Part shown: piece by piece, positions 55,193 to 63,305 of the stretch | How the letters are laid out: every line of letters starts with the position of its first letter | Numbering within the stretch: position 1 is the first letter of the stretch | Assembly: GCF_900323885.1 (NCBI RefSeq) | Contig: NZ_OOHJ01000011.1 | Span: 372,001 to 436,000, forward strand | From: [Actinomadura] parvosata subsp. kistnae | GTDB lineage: Bacteria > Actinomycetota > Actinomycetes > Streptosporangiales > Streptosporangiaceae | DNA: 64,000 bases | Direction: 5' to 3' | Notes under the pieces: model-generated | Told to the model about the DNA's origin: nothing | What the model saw: only the letters and a program-made list of their open reading frames with translations | Database searches by the model: none | Translations under genes and position numbers: made by a program

Positions 55193-55514
55193 GTCTCACC
55201 TCGTGTTCTCGTCGCGATGGGCGCTGCTTGCGCGTGGCCGCGGTGGCGTCCGTCGCGCACCGCGGCCCAGATGATCTCGGTCCGCACTGGGAGCCGGCTT
55301 GCCGCTGCCTTGCAAGCCGCTGAACGGCCTGCCGGGGGCGAGCGGGCGACAACGGTGAGAGCGATCCCCGATCTCTGACATCCCGCGGGCGGTGGAAGCG
55401 TGTCAGGCCTCGTTCCGTCCCTTGAAAAGGAGCTCTTGACAGCGCGCACCGAAGAGGCGGACGCTGCGGGAGAGCGCTCTCCAACCCCCTCCCCCCAACG
55501 GAAGGAGAGACTCC
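55193..55514. other. 322-bp gap holding a LacI-type operator and promoter
   Basis: TTGACA at 55436-55441 is followed about 28 bp on by the operator GGAGAGCGCTCTCC (55469-55482). The left part (55,193-55,430) shows no gene or repeat. Confidence 0.6.
55469..55482. promoter_or_regulatory. LacI-type operator, copy 1
   Basis: Perfect palindrome GGAGAGCGCTCTCC, 33 bp before the start of the DUF1996 gene. The same site with 18 bp of identity (GGGAGAGCGCTCTCCAAC) lies before the lacI gene. Confidence 0.8.
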
Positions 55515-56837
55515 GTGCGAGCCTTCACTATCTCGGTCGTCCTCGCGCTGTTGGCGGCGCTGGCGGCCGCCGTCACGCCGGCGTTCGCGGCCGACGCGCT
55601 GCTCTCCGGCGGGCGGCCCGCCACCGTCTCGTCGGTCGAGAGCGCGGGCAACGGCGCCGGCGCCGCCTTCGACGGCACCCGTACCACGCGCTGGTCGAGT
55701 GCCGCCGCCGACCCGCAGTGGCTGCAGGTCGATCTCGGCGCGCCCGCCACGATCTCCCGGGTCGTCCTCGACTGGGAGGCCGCGTACGGCAGAGCGTTCA
55801 AGATCCAGACCTCCGCCGACGCCGCCACCTGGACCGACGCCTACTCCACCACCACCGGCACCGGCGGCACCCAGAGCATCGGCCTGAGCGCGAGCGGCCG
55901 CTACGTCCGCCTGTACGGCACCGCGCGCGGCACCGGCTACGGCTACTCGCTCTGGGAGTTCGAGGTGTACGGCACCGGCGGCGCCACGACCACTCCGCGC
56001 CCCAGGCCGACCTTCACCGACGAGGTGACACACCACGAGTTCCAGGCCAACTGCTCGGTGACGGCGAACCGCCCCGACGACCCCATCGTCTACCCGGGCC
56101 TGCCGGGCGCCTCCCACCTGCACACCTTCATCGGCAACCGCACCACGAACGCGCACAGCACGACCGCCTCGCTGCTGGCCGGCGGCACCTCGTGCACGAA
56201 CCCGCACGACAGGTCCGCCTACTGGTTCCCCAGTTTCTTCGTCGGCGACCGGCTGGTCGAGCCGGCCGGCAACCAGGTCGTCTACTACAAGTCCGGCATC
56301 CTGGAGTACTGGCGGGTGCAGCCCTTCCCCCAGGGCCTGCGTTTCGTCGTGGGCAGCCCGGGCGCGACGCTGGAGCAGTTCCGCGACTCGCCCGGCGCCG
56401 TCGAGGGTTTCGAGTGCGGCGACCTGACGCGGAGCTGGGACCTGCCCGTTTCGTGCGTGCGGGGCAGCCAGGTGAACGTGCGTTACCAGGCGCCGAGCTG
56501 CTGGGACGGCGTCCACCTCGACAGCGCCGACCACAAGAGCCACATGGCCTACCCGGCCGGCGGCTACTGCCCGGCCGGTCATCCGGTGGCGGTGCCGATG
56601 CTGGAGTTCAAGATCGCCTTCCCGGCGGACGGCGACCTGTCGCAGGCGCGGCTGTCCAGTGGCCGGGGCTACTCCTGGCACTACGACTTCTTCAACGCCT
56701 GGGACGATCCCGCCGTCCTCGACGCGCTCGTCACGCACTGCATCAATGGCGGCCTGCAGTGCGATCCCCGTGGCTACGACCAGTACAAGCCGCACCGTGG
56801 CGCCGCGCTGACCCCTGACTTCCAGCTCCCCGGCTGA
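55515..56837 (+). CDS. Secreted DUF1996 protein with F5/8-type C (CBM32) domain
   Basis: GTG with AAGGAG upstream; 440 aa. Signal peptide RAFTISVVLALLAALAAAV. An F5/8 C discoidin domain (about 28-155: LQVDLGAPATISRVVLDWE, FKIQTSADAATW, GRYVRLYGTARGTGYGYSLWEFEVYG) and a DUF1996 domain (about 165-430: ANCSVTANRPDDPIVYPG, SHLHTFIGNRTTN, SCWDGVHLDSADHKSHMAYP). DUF1996 domains are common in secreted polysaccharide-active proteins. Under the LacI operator, so induced by a sugar. Confidence 0.88.
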   Translation: MRAFTISVVLALLAALAAAVTPAFAADALLSGGRPATVSSVESAGNGAGAAFDGTRTTRWSSAAADPQWLQVDLGAPATISRVVLDWEAAYGRAFKIQTSADAATWTDAYSTTTGTGGTQSIGLSASGRYVRLYGTARGTGYGYSLWEFEVYGTGGATTTPRPRPTFTDEVTHHEFQANCSVTANRPDDPIVYPGLPGASHLHTFIGNRTTNAHSTTASLLAGGTSCTNPHDRSAYWFPSFFVGDRLVEPAGNQVVYYKSGILEYWRVQPFPQGLRFVVGSPGATLEQFRDSPGAVEGFECGDLTRSWDLPVSCVRGSQVNVRYQAPSCWDGVHLDSADHKSHMAYPAGGYCPAGHPVAVPMLEFKIAFPADGDLSQARLSSGRGYSWHYDFFNAWDDPAVLDALVTHCINGGLQCDPRGYDQYKPHRGAALTPDFQLPG

Positions 56838-56844
56838 CCGCGAG

Positions 56845-56881
56845 GGAGAGCGCTCTCCAACGCCTGTGCTATAAAGGCGCC
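56845..56881 (+). promoter_or_regulatory. LacI-type operator copy 2 and leaderless promoter
   Basis: Palindrome GGAGAGCGCTCTCC at 56845-56858 covers the expected -35 region; -10 TATAAA at 56870-56875. Only six bases separate it from the ATG at 56,882, so the lacI transcript is likely leaderless and self-repressed. Confidence 0.75.
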
Positions 56882-57922
56882 ATGAGGCAGGAACCCCCGC
56901 CGCCCTCCCCCACGCTGGAGGACGTCGCCAAGGCGGCGGGGGTCTCCAGGGCCACCGTCTCCCGGGTCGTCAACGGCATCCGCAACGTCGACTCCGCCCT
57001 CCAGGACGCCGTCCGGCAGGCCATCGCCGCCACCGGATACGTTCCCAACCGGGCGGCCCGCTCGCTCGTCACCCGCCGCACCGGCAGCGTCGCCCTGGTC
57101 GTCTCCGGCGCCGACGACGAGAGCGCTTCCTTCCCCGTCGAGGTGTTCACCGACCCGTTCTTCGGGCGGGTCGTCGGCGGGATCGTCGGCTTCCTGCGGC
57201 CGCGCGGCATCCATCCGCTGCTGATGTTCGCCGAGACGGCCGAGGCCCGCGCGCAGGTGCTCACCGCCCTGCGGCAGGGCGAGGCCGACGGGGCGCTCCT
57301 GGTCTCCACGCACGCCGCGGACCCGCTGCCGCGGCTCCTCGCCGAGGCCGGGCTGCCCGCCGTGCTCTTCGCCCGGCCCGCCGAGCCGGTCCCGATCAGC
57401 TACGTGGACGTCGACCACCGCGCCGGCGCCAAGCTCGCCGCCGACCATCTCGTCGCGCGGGGCAGGAAGCGGATCGCGACGATCTCGGGGCCGCTGGACG
57501 TCCCGGCCGCGCGGGCCCGCCTGGCCGGGTTCCGCGACGCGATGGCCGCCCACGGCCACCCCTTCGTGCCCAGCGCCGAGGGCGGATTCACCGCCGAGAG
57601 CGGCGAGCAGGCCATGGAACGGCTGCTCGCCGAGCATCCCGGCCTCGACGGCGTCTTCGTCGCCAACGACCTGATGGCCCAGGGGGCCCTGCCGGTGCTG
57701 CGGCGCCACGGGCTCGCCGTGCCGGACGACGTCGCCGTGGTCGGCTTCGACGACAGCAGCGCGGCCACCTCGTGCCGGCCCCCGCTGACCACCGTCCGCC
57801 ATCCTGTGGAGGACATGGCGGCAGAGATGGCCCGCCTGCTGCTGGAGCACGTCGAGCAGCCGGAGCACCGCCCCGCCTCGATCATCTTCGAGCCTGCCCT
57901 GGTGGTCCGCGCCTCGTCCTGA
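56882..57922 (+). CDS. LacI-family repressor
   Basis: ATG; 346 aa. The LacI HTH is at about 10-35 (TLEDVAKAAGVSRATVSRVVNG) with hinge AIAATGYVPNRAARSL; a sugar-binding domain follows (FFGRVVGGIVGFL, YVDVDHRAGAKLAADHLVARG, GVFVANDLMAQGALPVLRRHG, VAVVGFDDSSAATSCRPPLTTVRHP). It acts on the operator at 55,469 and its own. The ligand is probably a glycan product of the secreted protein's substrate. Confidence 0.92.
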   Translation: MRQEPPPPSPTLEDVAKAAGVSRATVSRVVNGIRNVDSALQDAVRQAIAATGYVPNRAARSLVTRRTGSVALVVSGADDESASFPVEVFTDPFFGRVVGGIVGFLRPRGIHPLLMFAETAEARAQVLTALRQGEADGALLVSTHAADPLPRLLAEAGLPAVLFARPAEPVPISYVDVDHRAGAKLAADHLVARGRKRIATISGPLDVPAARARLAGFRDAMAAHGHPFVPSAEGGFTAESGEQAMERLLAEHPGLDGVFVANDLMAQGALPVLRRHGLAVPDDVAVVGFDDSSAATSCRPPLTTVRHPVEDMAAEMARLLLEHVEQPEHRPASIIFEPALVVRASS

Positions 57923-57948
57923 CCGCCCCGGGCGGGCATCTCGCCGGA

Positions 57949-58344
57949 TCAGGTGCGGGACGACTGCGTGGTGCGGCGGCGCAGGCGGGTCAGGGCCAGG
58001 CCGCCCACGGCCGTCGCGGCCAGCCCCACCACCACAGCGAGGTAGCCGCCGACGATGCCGTACCCGGTGCCGGGCCCGCCCTTGGCGGCGGCCACGACCA
58101 CCGCGCCGATGACCGCGCCCGCCACCCCCGCCGCCAGCGCCGCGACGGACCACGTCCGCGCGGAGCCGCCGCCCGTACGACGGGCGCGGGCCAGCGCCAG
58201 GCCGCCCGCCACCACGCCCACCACCCCCAGCAGCGCGGCGACCAGGGACCACAGGCGGCCGCTGGTCATGCTGTAGGCGGCGACAGGCTCCGGCTGGGCC
58301 AGAAGGTTCGCGTCGGTCGCGGCGAGCAGGGATAGAACGGACAT
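57949..58344 (-). CDS. DUF6223-like membrane protein
   Basis: ATG at 58,344 with AAGGAG upstream; 131 aa. Three transmembrane helices (LVAALLGVVGVVAGGLALARARR, SVAALAAGVAGAVIGAVVVAAA, IVGGYLAVVVGLAATAVGGLAL) and a GPGTGYGIVGGY loop typical of the family. Function unknown. Divergent from the sensor kinase at 58,558, which may control it. Confidence 0.75.
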   Translation of the reverse strand: MSVLSLLAATDANLLAQPEPVAAYSMTSGRLWSLVAALLGVVGVVAGGLALARARRTGGGSARTWSVAALAAGVAGAVIGAVVVAAAKGGPGTGYGIVGGYLAVVVGLAATAVGGLALTRLRRRTTQSSRT

Positions 58345-58557
58345 CGGAGGCTCCTTCTCTGGCTGAACGTGACTCCGATGATGTCCGCCGCCCCCACGGC
58401 CGGTCGTCCGGCGCGGGTCGGCTTTTCGCGCTGCGGCGAGGGCGGCAGCGGCCTACCGCCGCCACGGCAGGAACGGCCCGGATACCGCGGTCGTGGTAGC
58501 CGGGCGGTCGTCCCCCCGCAGGAGTCGCCCGCGCCGCCGTCCCGCTAGGGTGCGCGC

Positions 58558-59724
58558 ATGAGTGCGGTGCGGTCCGGTATCAGGGCCGATGTCTTCGACG
58601 GGGCGATCGCGGCCTGCGTGGCGGCGGCGCTGCTGGTCACCGGGCTGTCCGGGCGTCCCTCCACGACGGGTCTCGACCTGCTCGGCCAGGCGCTGCTGGC
58701 CGGCGGCGGCCTGGCGCTCGCCGCGCGGCGGCGGGCCCCCGTCGTCGTGCTGGCCGTCACGGGGCTGTGCGCGGTGGGTTACCAGGCGGCCGGTTTCGAC
58801 GTGCCCGCGGTGGCGTACCTGTTCGCCGTGTACGCGGCCGTACGGGCCGGGCATCGCGTGGCCACGGTGGCGGCCAGCGTCGTCGTCCTGGCGGCGCTGC
58901 CGCTGGCGGCCATGGCCGCCGGTCTGCACGACACGGGAGAGGCGTTCGCGCAGGCACGCGGCGCGCTGGAGCTGGCCTGGCTGGTCGCGGCCGGGGCGGC
59001 GGGCGAGGCGCTGCGGCAGGCCGAGCGGCGCGCGGAGGAGGCCGAGCGGACGCGCGAGGAGACCGCGCGGCGCCGCGCCGACGAGGAGCGGCTGCGCATC
59101 GCGCGGGAGCTGCACGACTCGCTCACCCACCAGATCTCGATCATCAAGGTGCAGGCCGAGGTCGCCGTGCACGTGGCCCGCCGGCGTGGCGAGCAGGTCC
59201 CGGACGCGCTGCTCGCCATCCAGGAGGCCGGACGGGAGGCCACCCGCGAGCTGCGCGCCACCCTGGAGGCGCTGCGCGAGGACGACACGAGCCCGCCCCG
59301 GGGCCTCGACCACGTGGCGGAGCTGGTCGAACGCGCCCGCACCACCGGCCTGGACGCGACGCTGACGATCGAGGGGCAGCGGCGGCCGGTGCCCGCCGCG
59401 GTGAGCCGGACGGTGTACCGCATCGTCCAGGAGTCGCTCACGAACGTCGCCCGGCACGCCGCCGCCACGACCGTGTCGGTACGTATCGACTGCCGCCCGG
59501 ACGCCCTGGCGATCCGCGTCGACGACGACGGCAAGGCCACCCCCGCCGCCGCCCCGGTGCCCGGCGTGGGGCTGACCGGGATGCGGGAGCGCGTCACGGC
59601 CCTCGGCGGCCGGCTGCGCGCCGAGCCACGGCCCGAGGGCGGGTTCACGGTCCAGGCCGAACTGCCGGTGGAACAGGCACCGCTGGAGCGGACGCCTGGG
59701 CTGCCGCTGGAGCAGGGGTCGTGA
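58558..59724 (+). CDS. NarL-type sensor histidine kinase
   Basis: ATG; 388 aa. About five N-terminal helices, HisKA_3 box EERLRIARELHDSLTHQISIIK (His about 186), N-box VYRIVQESLTNVARHAAATTVS, and G-box GVGLTGMRERVTALGG. Signals to the response regulator that overlaps it (GTGA). The stimulus is unknown, likely membrane or envelope related. Confidence 0.92.
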   Translation: MSAVRSGIRADVFDGAIAACVAAALLVTGLSGRPSTTGLDLLGQALLAGGGLALAARRRAPVVVLAVTGLCAVGYQAAGFDVPAVAYLFAVYAAVRAGHRVATVAASVVVLAALPLAAMAAGLHDTGEAFAQARGALELAWLVAAGAAGEALRQAERRAEEAERTREETARRRADEERLRIARELHDSLTHQISIIKVQAEVAVHVARRRGEQVPDALLAIQEAGREATRELRATLEALREDDTSPPRGLDHVAELVERARTTGLDATLTIEGQRRPVPAAVSRTVYRIVQESLTNVARHAAATTVSVRIDCRPDALAIRVDDDGKATPAAAPVPGVGLTGMRERVTALGGRLRAEPRPEGGFTVQAELPVEQAPLERTPGLPLEQGS

Positions 59725-60380
59725 TCCGGGTCCTGCTGGTGGACGACCAGCCGCTCCTGCGCAGCGGGTTCCGCGCGCTGCTCGACCTGGAGAACGACAT
59801 CGAGGTGGTGGCCGAGGCCGGCGACGGCCTGGAGTGCCTGGCCCTGGCGCGGCGGCACCTGCCGGACATCGCGCTCATCGACATCCAGATGCCGGTGGTG
59901 GACGGCATCGAGGCGACCCGCCGCATCGCCGCGGACCCGGCCCTGGCGGGGGTCCGGGTCGTCATCCTGACGAACTACGGCTTCGACGAGTACGTCTTCG
60001 ACGCCCTGCGCGCCGGCGCGGCCGGGTTCCTCGTCAAGGACATCGTGCCGGAGGACCTGCTGCACGCCGTCCGCGTCGCCGCCCGGGGGGACGCGCTGCT
60101 CGCCCCGTCCATCACCCGCCGCCTCATCGACCGGTACGTCACCCAGCCCCTCAGAGCCGTCCCCGGGCCGGGCCTGGAGGAGCTCACCAACCGGGAGCGG
60201 GAGGCCGTGGTCCTGGTCGCGCGTGGCCTGTCGAACGACGAGATCGCCGCCCAGATGGCGATCAGCCCGCTGACCGCGAAGACCCACGTCAACCGGGCCA
60301 TGACCAAGCTGCGGGCCCGCGACCGCGCCCAGCTCGTCATCCTGGCGTACGAATCCGGGCTGGTGTCGCCCGGCTCGTGA
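59721..60380 (+). CDS. NarL-type response regulator
   Basis: GTG overlapping the kinase stop; 219 aa. Receiver with VLLVDDQPLLRSG, acceptor IALIDIQMPVVDG (Asp about 53) and LTNYGFDEYVFDALRAGAAGFLVK; LuxR-type HTH at about 155-205 (LTNREREAVVLVARGLSNDEIAAQM). Partner of the kinase at 58,558. Possible target: the divergent DUF6223-like gene. Confidence 0.92.
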   Translation: MIRVLLVDDQPLLRSGFRALLDLENDIEVVAEAGDGLECLALARRHLPDIALIDIQMPVVDGIEATRRIAADPALAGVRVVILTNYGFDEYVFDALRAGAAGFLVKDIVPEDLLHAVRVAARGDALLAPSITRRLIDRYVTQPLRAVPGPGLEELTNREREAVVLVARGLSNDEIAAQMAISPLTAKTHVNRAMTKLRARDRAQLVILAYESGLVSPGS

Positions 60381-60385
60381 CCCTG

Positions 60386-60412
60386 ATGCATCAAATGGGT
60401 TTGATGTATTAT
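60386..60412 (+). promoter_or_regulatory. ArsR-type operator with leaderless promoter
   Basis: Inverted repeat ATGCATCAAA - TGGG - TTTGATGTAT (60386-60409), one mismatch; the ArsR class uses ATCAA-N6-TTGAT sites. The -10 TATTAT (60407-60412) overlaps its right end, six bases before the ATG at 60,419. Confidence 0.75.
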
Positions 60413-60418
60413 CGGGGC

Positions 60419-61176
60419 ATGGCGAGCTCGCCCACCCCGGCCTTCCTCCGGCTGGCCGCCCACCCGCTGCGGTGGCGGCTGCTGAGCGAGCTGGCCGCGA
60501 GCGACTACCGGGTCCGGGAGCTCGTGGACCTGGTCGGCGAGCCGCAGAACCTCGTCTCCTACCACCTGCGGCTGCTGCGCGACGGCGGGCTGGTCAGCGC
60601 CCGGCGCAGCACCCACGACGCCCGCGACAGCTACTACCACCTCGACCTGGCCCGCTGCGCGGACGCGCTGGCCGCCACCGCCAACGCCCTCCACCCCGCC
60701 CTCGCCCCGCCCCTGCCCGGCTCGCCGTCCGCGCCCTGCCCGTGTCCCCGCCCGCGCGTCCGCCGCGCGTGCTGTTCGCCTGTACGGGCAACAGCGCCCG
60801 CTCCCCCATCGCCGAGGCCCTGCTGCGGCACCGCACCGGCGGCCGGGTCGAGGCGGTCAGCGCCGGCAGCCGTCCCCGGTCCCGGCTGCATCCCGAGGCC
60901 GTGGCGGTCCTGAGCGAGCGCTACGGCATCGATGTGGGCGACCGGCGCCCGCGCCATCTGGACACGGTGGCCGGCCACCGGTTCGACTACGTGATCAGCC
61001 TGTGCGACAAGGTCCGCGAGGTCTTCCCCGACTTCCCCGGCCAACCCCGCCGCCTGCACTGGAGCATCCCCGAGCCGGCGACGGGCGCCGGTTTCGTCCG
61101 TACCGCCCAGGAGATCGAGGCCCGCGTCCACTACCTGCTGCCCATCCTGACGTCATCACAGGAGGTCCCGTCATGA
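60419..61176 (+). pseudogene. ArsR-type regulator fused to a low-molecular-weight phosphatase/arsenate-reductase domain, -1 frameshift
   Basis: The HTH part (FLRLAAHPLRWRLLSELA, YRVRELVDLVGEPQNLVSYHL) is followed by an LMW-PTP domain (VLFACTGNSARSPIAEALL, the C-x5-R loop; VISLCDKVREVF; HWSIPEPATG). The frames differ, with the break between 60,700 and 60,760. The usual ArsR-LMWPc fusion of actinomycetes is restored by one base. The general-acid DP is EP here. An alternative is two overlapping genes with GTG 60,742. Arsenate reduction or metal-responsive control is inferred. Confidence 0.65.
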
Positions 61177-61574
61177 CCACCGCATCCGACCAGCTGGCCG
61201 GCGTCCGCTACCTCGTGGACGACGTGGCCGCCGCCGTCGCCTTCTACACCACGCACCTCGGCTTCACGGTGCGCATGAACGCCGCGCCCGCCTTCGCCGA
61301 CGTCGTACGCGGCCCGCTGCGGCTGCTGCTGTCGGGCCCGGCCAGCTCCGGCGCCCGCGCGACGCCCGAGGGCACCGCCGCCGGGCGCAACCGCATCCAT
61401 CTCATCGTCGACGACCTCGACGCGGAGATCGACCGGCTGAAGGGGGCCGGGCTGTCGTTCGTGGGCGACGCGGTCTCCGGCCCCGGCGGGCGGCAGATCC
61501 TGCTCACCGACCCCGCGGGCAATCTCGTCGAGCTCTTCCAGCCGGCCCGGGCTCAGGCTCCGGCGGGGCGGTAA
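61173..61574 (+). CDS. VOC (glyoxalase-fold) protein
   Basis: ATG overlapping the previous stop, GGAGG upstream; 133 aa. Glyoxalase-like fold: GVRYLVDDVAAAVAFYTTHLGF, IHLIVDDLDAEIDRLKGAG and LLTDPAGNLVELFQP. Metal ligands of the family are His and Glu; His in IHLIV and Glu in NLVELF are present, the first ligand is not clear. It lacks the cysteine pair of ArsI C-As lyases, so its link to arsenic is only positional. Confidence 0.83.
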   Translation: MTTASDQLAGVRYLVDDVAAAVAFYTTHLGFTVRMNAAPAFADVVRGPLRLLLSGPASSGARATPEGTAAGRNRIHLIVDDLDAEIDRLKGAGLSFVGDAVSGPGGRQILLTDPAGNLVELFQPARAQAPAGR

Positions 61575-61711
61575 CGCTCCGTTCTCAACTGAATTGTCGC
61601 CCGCCGCATCCGCGCTCGTGCTCGAATGGGCGCATTACCGCAGGCCGCGAGCTTGCCCGCCGATCATGTGAAGAACCGAAGCCTCAAGCGCGATTGGATC
61701 ACCCCGAGGGT

Positions 61712-61738
61712 GGGAATCCCATCACGGTACCAAGCGTT
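61712..61738 (+). promoter_or_regulatory. Sigma-R-type promoter of rbpA
   Basis: GGGAAT (61712-61717) and GTT (61736-61738) with an 18-nt spacer match the sigma-R/sigma-H consensus of actinobacteria. rbpA is a known sigma-R target in Streptomyces, so oxidative (disulfide) stress control is likely. Leader about 50 bp to the ribosome site. Confidence 0.75.
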
Positions 61739-61795
61739 AGACACCGTGGGAGACAGACCCCCCACGCAAGGGGGCCCTGTAGGAGGCATTTAAAC

Positions 61796-62140
61796 ATGGG
61801 CGAGCGCGCGCTTCGTGGCACCCGGCTCGGGGCAACCAGCTACGAGAACGACCGTAACACGGATCTGGCCCCGCGCCAGGAGGTGTCCTACACCTGTCCT
61901 AAGGGCCATCGCTTCGAGGTTCCGCTTGCCGCCGAGGCTGAGATCCCCGCGACCTGGGAGTGCCGCATGTGCGGCGCGACCGCGGTGCGCGTGGACGGCG
62001 AGCAGCCGGAGTCCAAGAAGACCAAGCCCCCACGGACACACTGGGACATGCTTCTGGAGCGGCGGTCCATCGAAGACCTTGAGGAGGTGCTCAACGAGCG
62101 GCTCGCGGTATTGCGCGCGCAGCGTCGTAAGAGCGCCTGA
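61796..62140 (+). CDS. rbpA: RNA polymerase-binding protein RbpA
   Basis: ATG with GGAGG at 61782-61786; 114 aa. N-terminal GERALRGTRLGATSYENDRN, core YTCPKGHRFEVPLA and WECRMCGA (metal-site cysteines), and the C-terminal sigma-interaction domain (THWDMLLERRSIEDLEEVLNERL). RbpA binds the housekeeping sigma factor and stabilises open complexes. Followed by a strong terminator, so monocistronic. Confidence 0.97.
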   Translation: MGERALRGTRLGATSYENDRNTDLAPRQEVSYTCPKGHRFEVPLAAEAEIPATWECRMCGATAVRVDGEQPESKKTKPPRTHWDMLLERRSIEDLEEVLNERLAVLRAQRRKSA

Positions 62141-62156
62141 CTTCCTCTCACGGTGA

Positions 62157-62190
62157 AACCCCCGGGCCACTGGCCCGGGGGTTCTGCTTT
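62157..62190 (+). terminator. Intrinsic terminator of rbpA
   Basis: Perfect 12-bp stem AACCCCCGGGCC / GGCCCGGGGGTT with a 3-nt loop (62157-62183), followed by CTGCTTT. Confidence 0.9.
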
Positions 62191-62210
62191 CCCGCCATCA
62201 GGCCGGGGAG

Positions 62211-62599
62211 CTAGCTGACCAGCGGCTGGGTGGCCGACTCCTTCAGCCGGGCGTTGGCCCAGCGGAGCTGGCGCAGCGTCTGGGGGTGGCAGCGCCGCGC
62301 CAGCGCCAGCAGCCCGGCCCGCCGGGCGCCCTGGGCGAGCAGCTCCCAGTCGAGGGAGACGCCGGACGCGACGCGGCCAGGTCCCGTACGTGGTCGTGGC
62401 ACCAGCGGGCGAGGTCGTACGTCTCGTGGTCGGCCTTGTCGCCGTTGCTGTGCAGGATGCTCGCGCTCTGCACCCAGCGGTCGACGTCCTGCTCGCTCAG
62501 GCCGGGCTCCAGGAACGCGTCCACGCGGACGGGCCAGGACTGCCCCGGTCCGTACGGTGCGCTCCCCCACGGCTCGGCGATCCTGTCCGCGCGCGGCAT
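62211..62599 (-). pseudogene. Short protein with oxidoreductase-like N-terminus, -1 frameshift; unassigned
   Basis: ATG at 62,599 with GGGAGGAC upstream. The first ~50 residues (EPWGSAPYGPGQSWPVRVD, DRWVQSASILHSNGD) resemble the extreme N-terminus of molybdopterin-dependent nitrate reductase-like oxidoreductases, but no Mo-binding or FeS body follows. The frame breaks near 62,372 and the end (WELLAQGARRAGLLALARR, CHPQTLRQLRWANARLKE) is a different small helical unit. Restored length is about 129 aa. A chimeric remnant or an uncharacterised small protein. Confidence 0.55.
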
Positions 62600-62668
62600 G
62601 CGTCCTCCCGGGGGTCGTCGGATCCGGGACGCATGCCCGACACCACCGGGCCCATACGCGCGGAGCGG

Positions 62669-63160
62669 CTAGGAGTCGCGCTCCTCGCGGATGACCTCGC
62701 CGTGCACGACCCGGCCGCCGCCCTGGGGCACGTCCGCGCCGGGGAAGCCGGAGGAGGTCGGGAAGAGGTTCGCGTACGGGGACGCGGCGGCCAGCTTCTT
62801 GATCCGGCGCTCGAAGAACCACGAGCCCAGTCGGCGCATCATCGGCCGAGTGAACGGGATCAGGCACAGGAAGCCGAACACGTCGGTGAAGAAGCCCGGC
62901 GTCAGCAGCAGGGTGCCGCCCACCAGGATGATCCCGCCGTCGGCCAGCTCCTTGTCGGGCATCCGGCCGGACTCCAGGGCCGTGCGCAGCGCCCGCCAGG
63001 CCCGGCGGCCCTCACGGCGTACGAGCCAGGCGCCCAGGAGGCTGTCGGCGATGAGCAGGGCGACGGTGGCGGGCCCGCCGATCACCGACCCGACCTGGAT
63101 CAGCAGCCAGATCTCCAGGACGGGCACGACCAGGAAGGCCAGGAAGAGCAGGAGCCGCAT
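62669..63160 (-). CDS. fxsA: FxsA family membrane protein
   Basis: ATG at 63,160 with GAGGAA upstream; 163 aa. FxsA layout: two N-terminal helices (LLLFLAFLVVPVLEIWLLIQVG; PATVALLIADSLLGAWLVRREG) and the amphipathic GGTLLLTPGFFTDVFGFLCLIP, with a cytoplasmic tail. Role in phage exclusion is known only for E. coli FxsA. The rbpA-fxsA-mannosyltransferase order is the actinomycete one. Confidence 0.9.
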   Translation of the reverse strand: MRLLLFLAFLVVPVLEIWLLIQVGSVIGGPATVALLIADSLLGAWLVRREGRRAWRALRTALESGRMPDKELADGGIILVGGTLLLTPGFFTDVFGFLCLIPFTRPMMRRLGSWFFERRIKKLAAASPYANLFPTSSGFPGADVPQGGGRVVHGEVIREERDS

Positions 63161-63252
63161 CGTTTCCTCGATTCGCACGCGCGTTACAGCAGGAACAACG
63201 CTGGGGGGCCGCCGGGCGTTCCGGGCGTGGCGGCAAATCAGGGATGTCCCGG

Positions 63253-63305
63253 ACGGAACCCTCAGTCCCGCACGGAACCCTCAGTCCCGGACGGAACCCT
63301 CAGCC
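63253..63305. repeat. 19-bp tandem repeat at the mannosyltransferase 3' end
   Basis: ACGGAACCCTCAG(T/C)C-type units start at 63253, 63272 and 63291. The last contains the stop codon (63300-63302) of the minus-strand glycosyltransferase gene. Confidence 0.85.

Noticed and set aside
61173..61574. ArsI-type C-As lyase
   Set aside because: VOC fold and ars-like position, but it lacks the vicinal cysteine pair.
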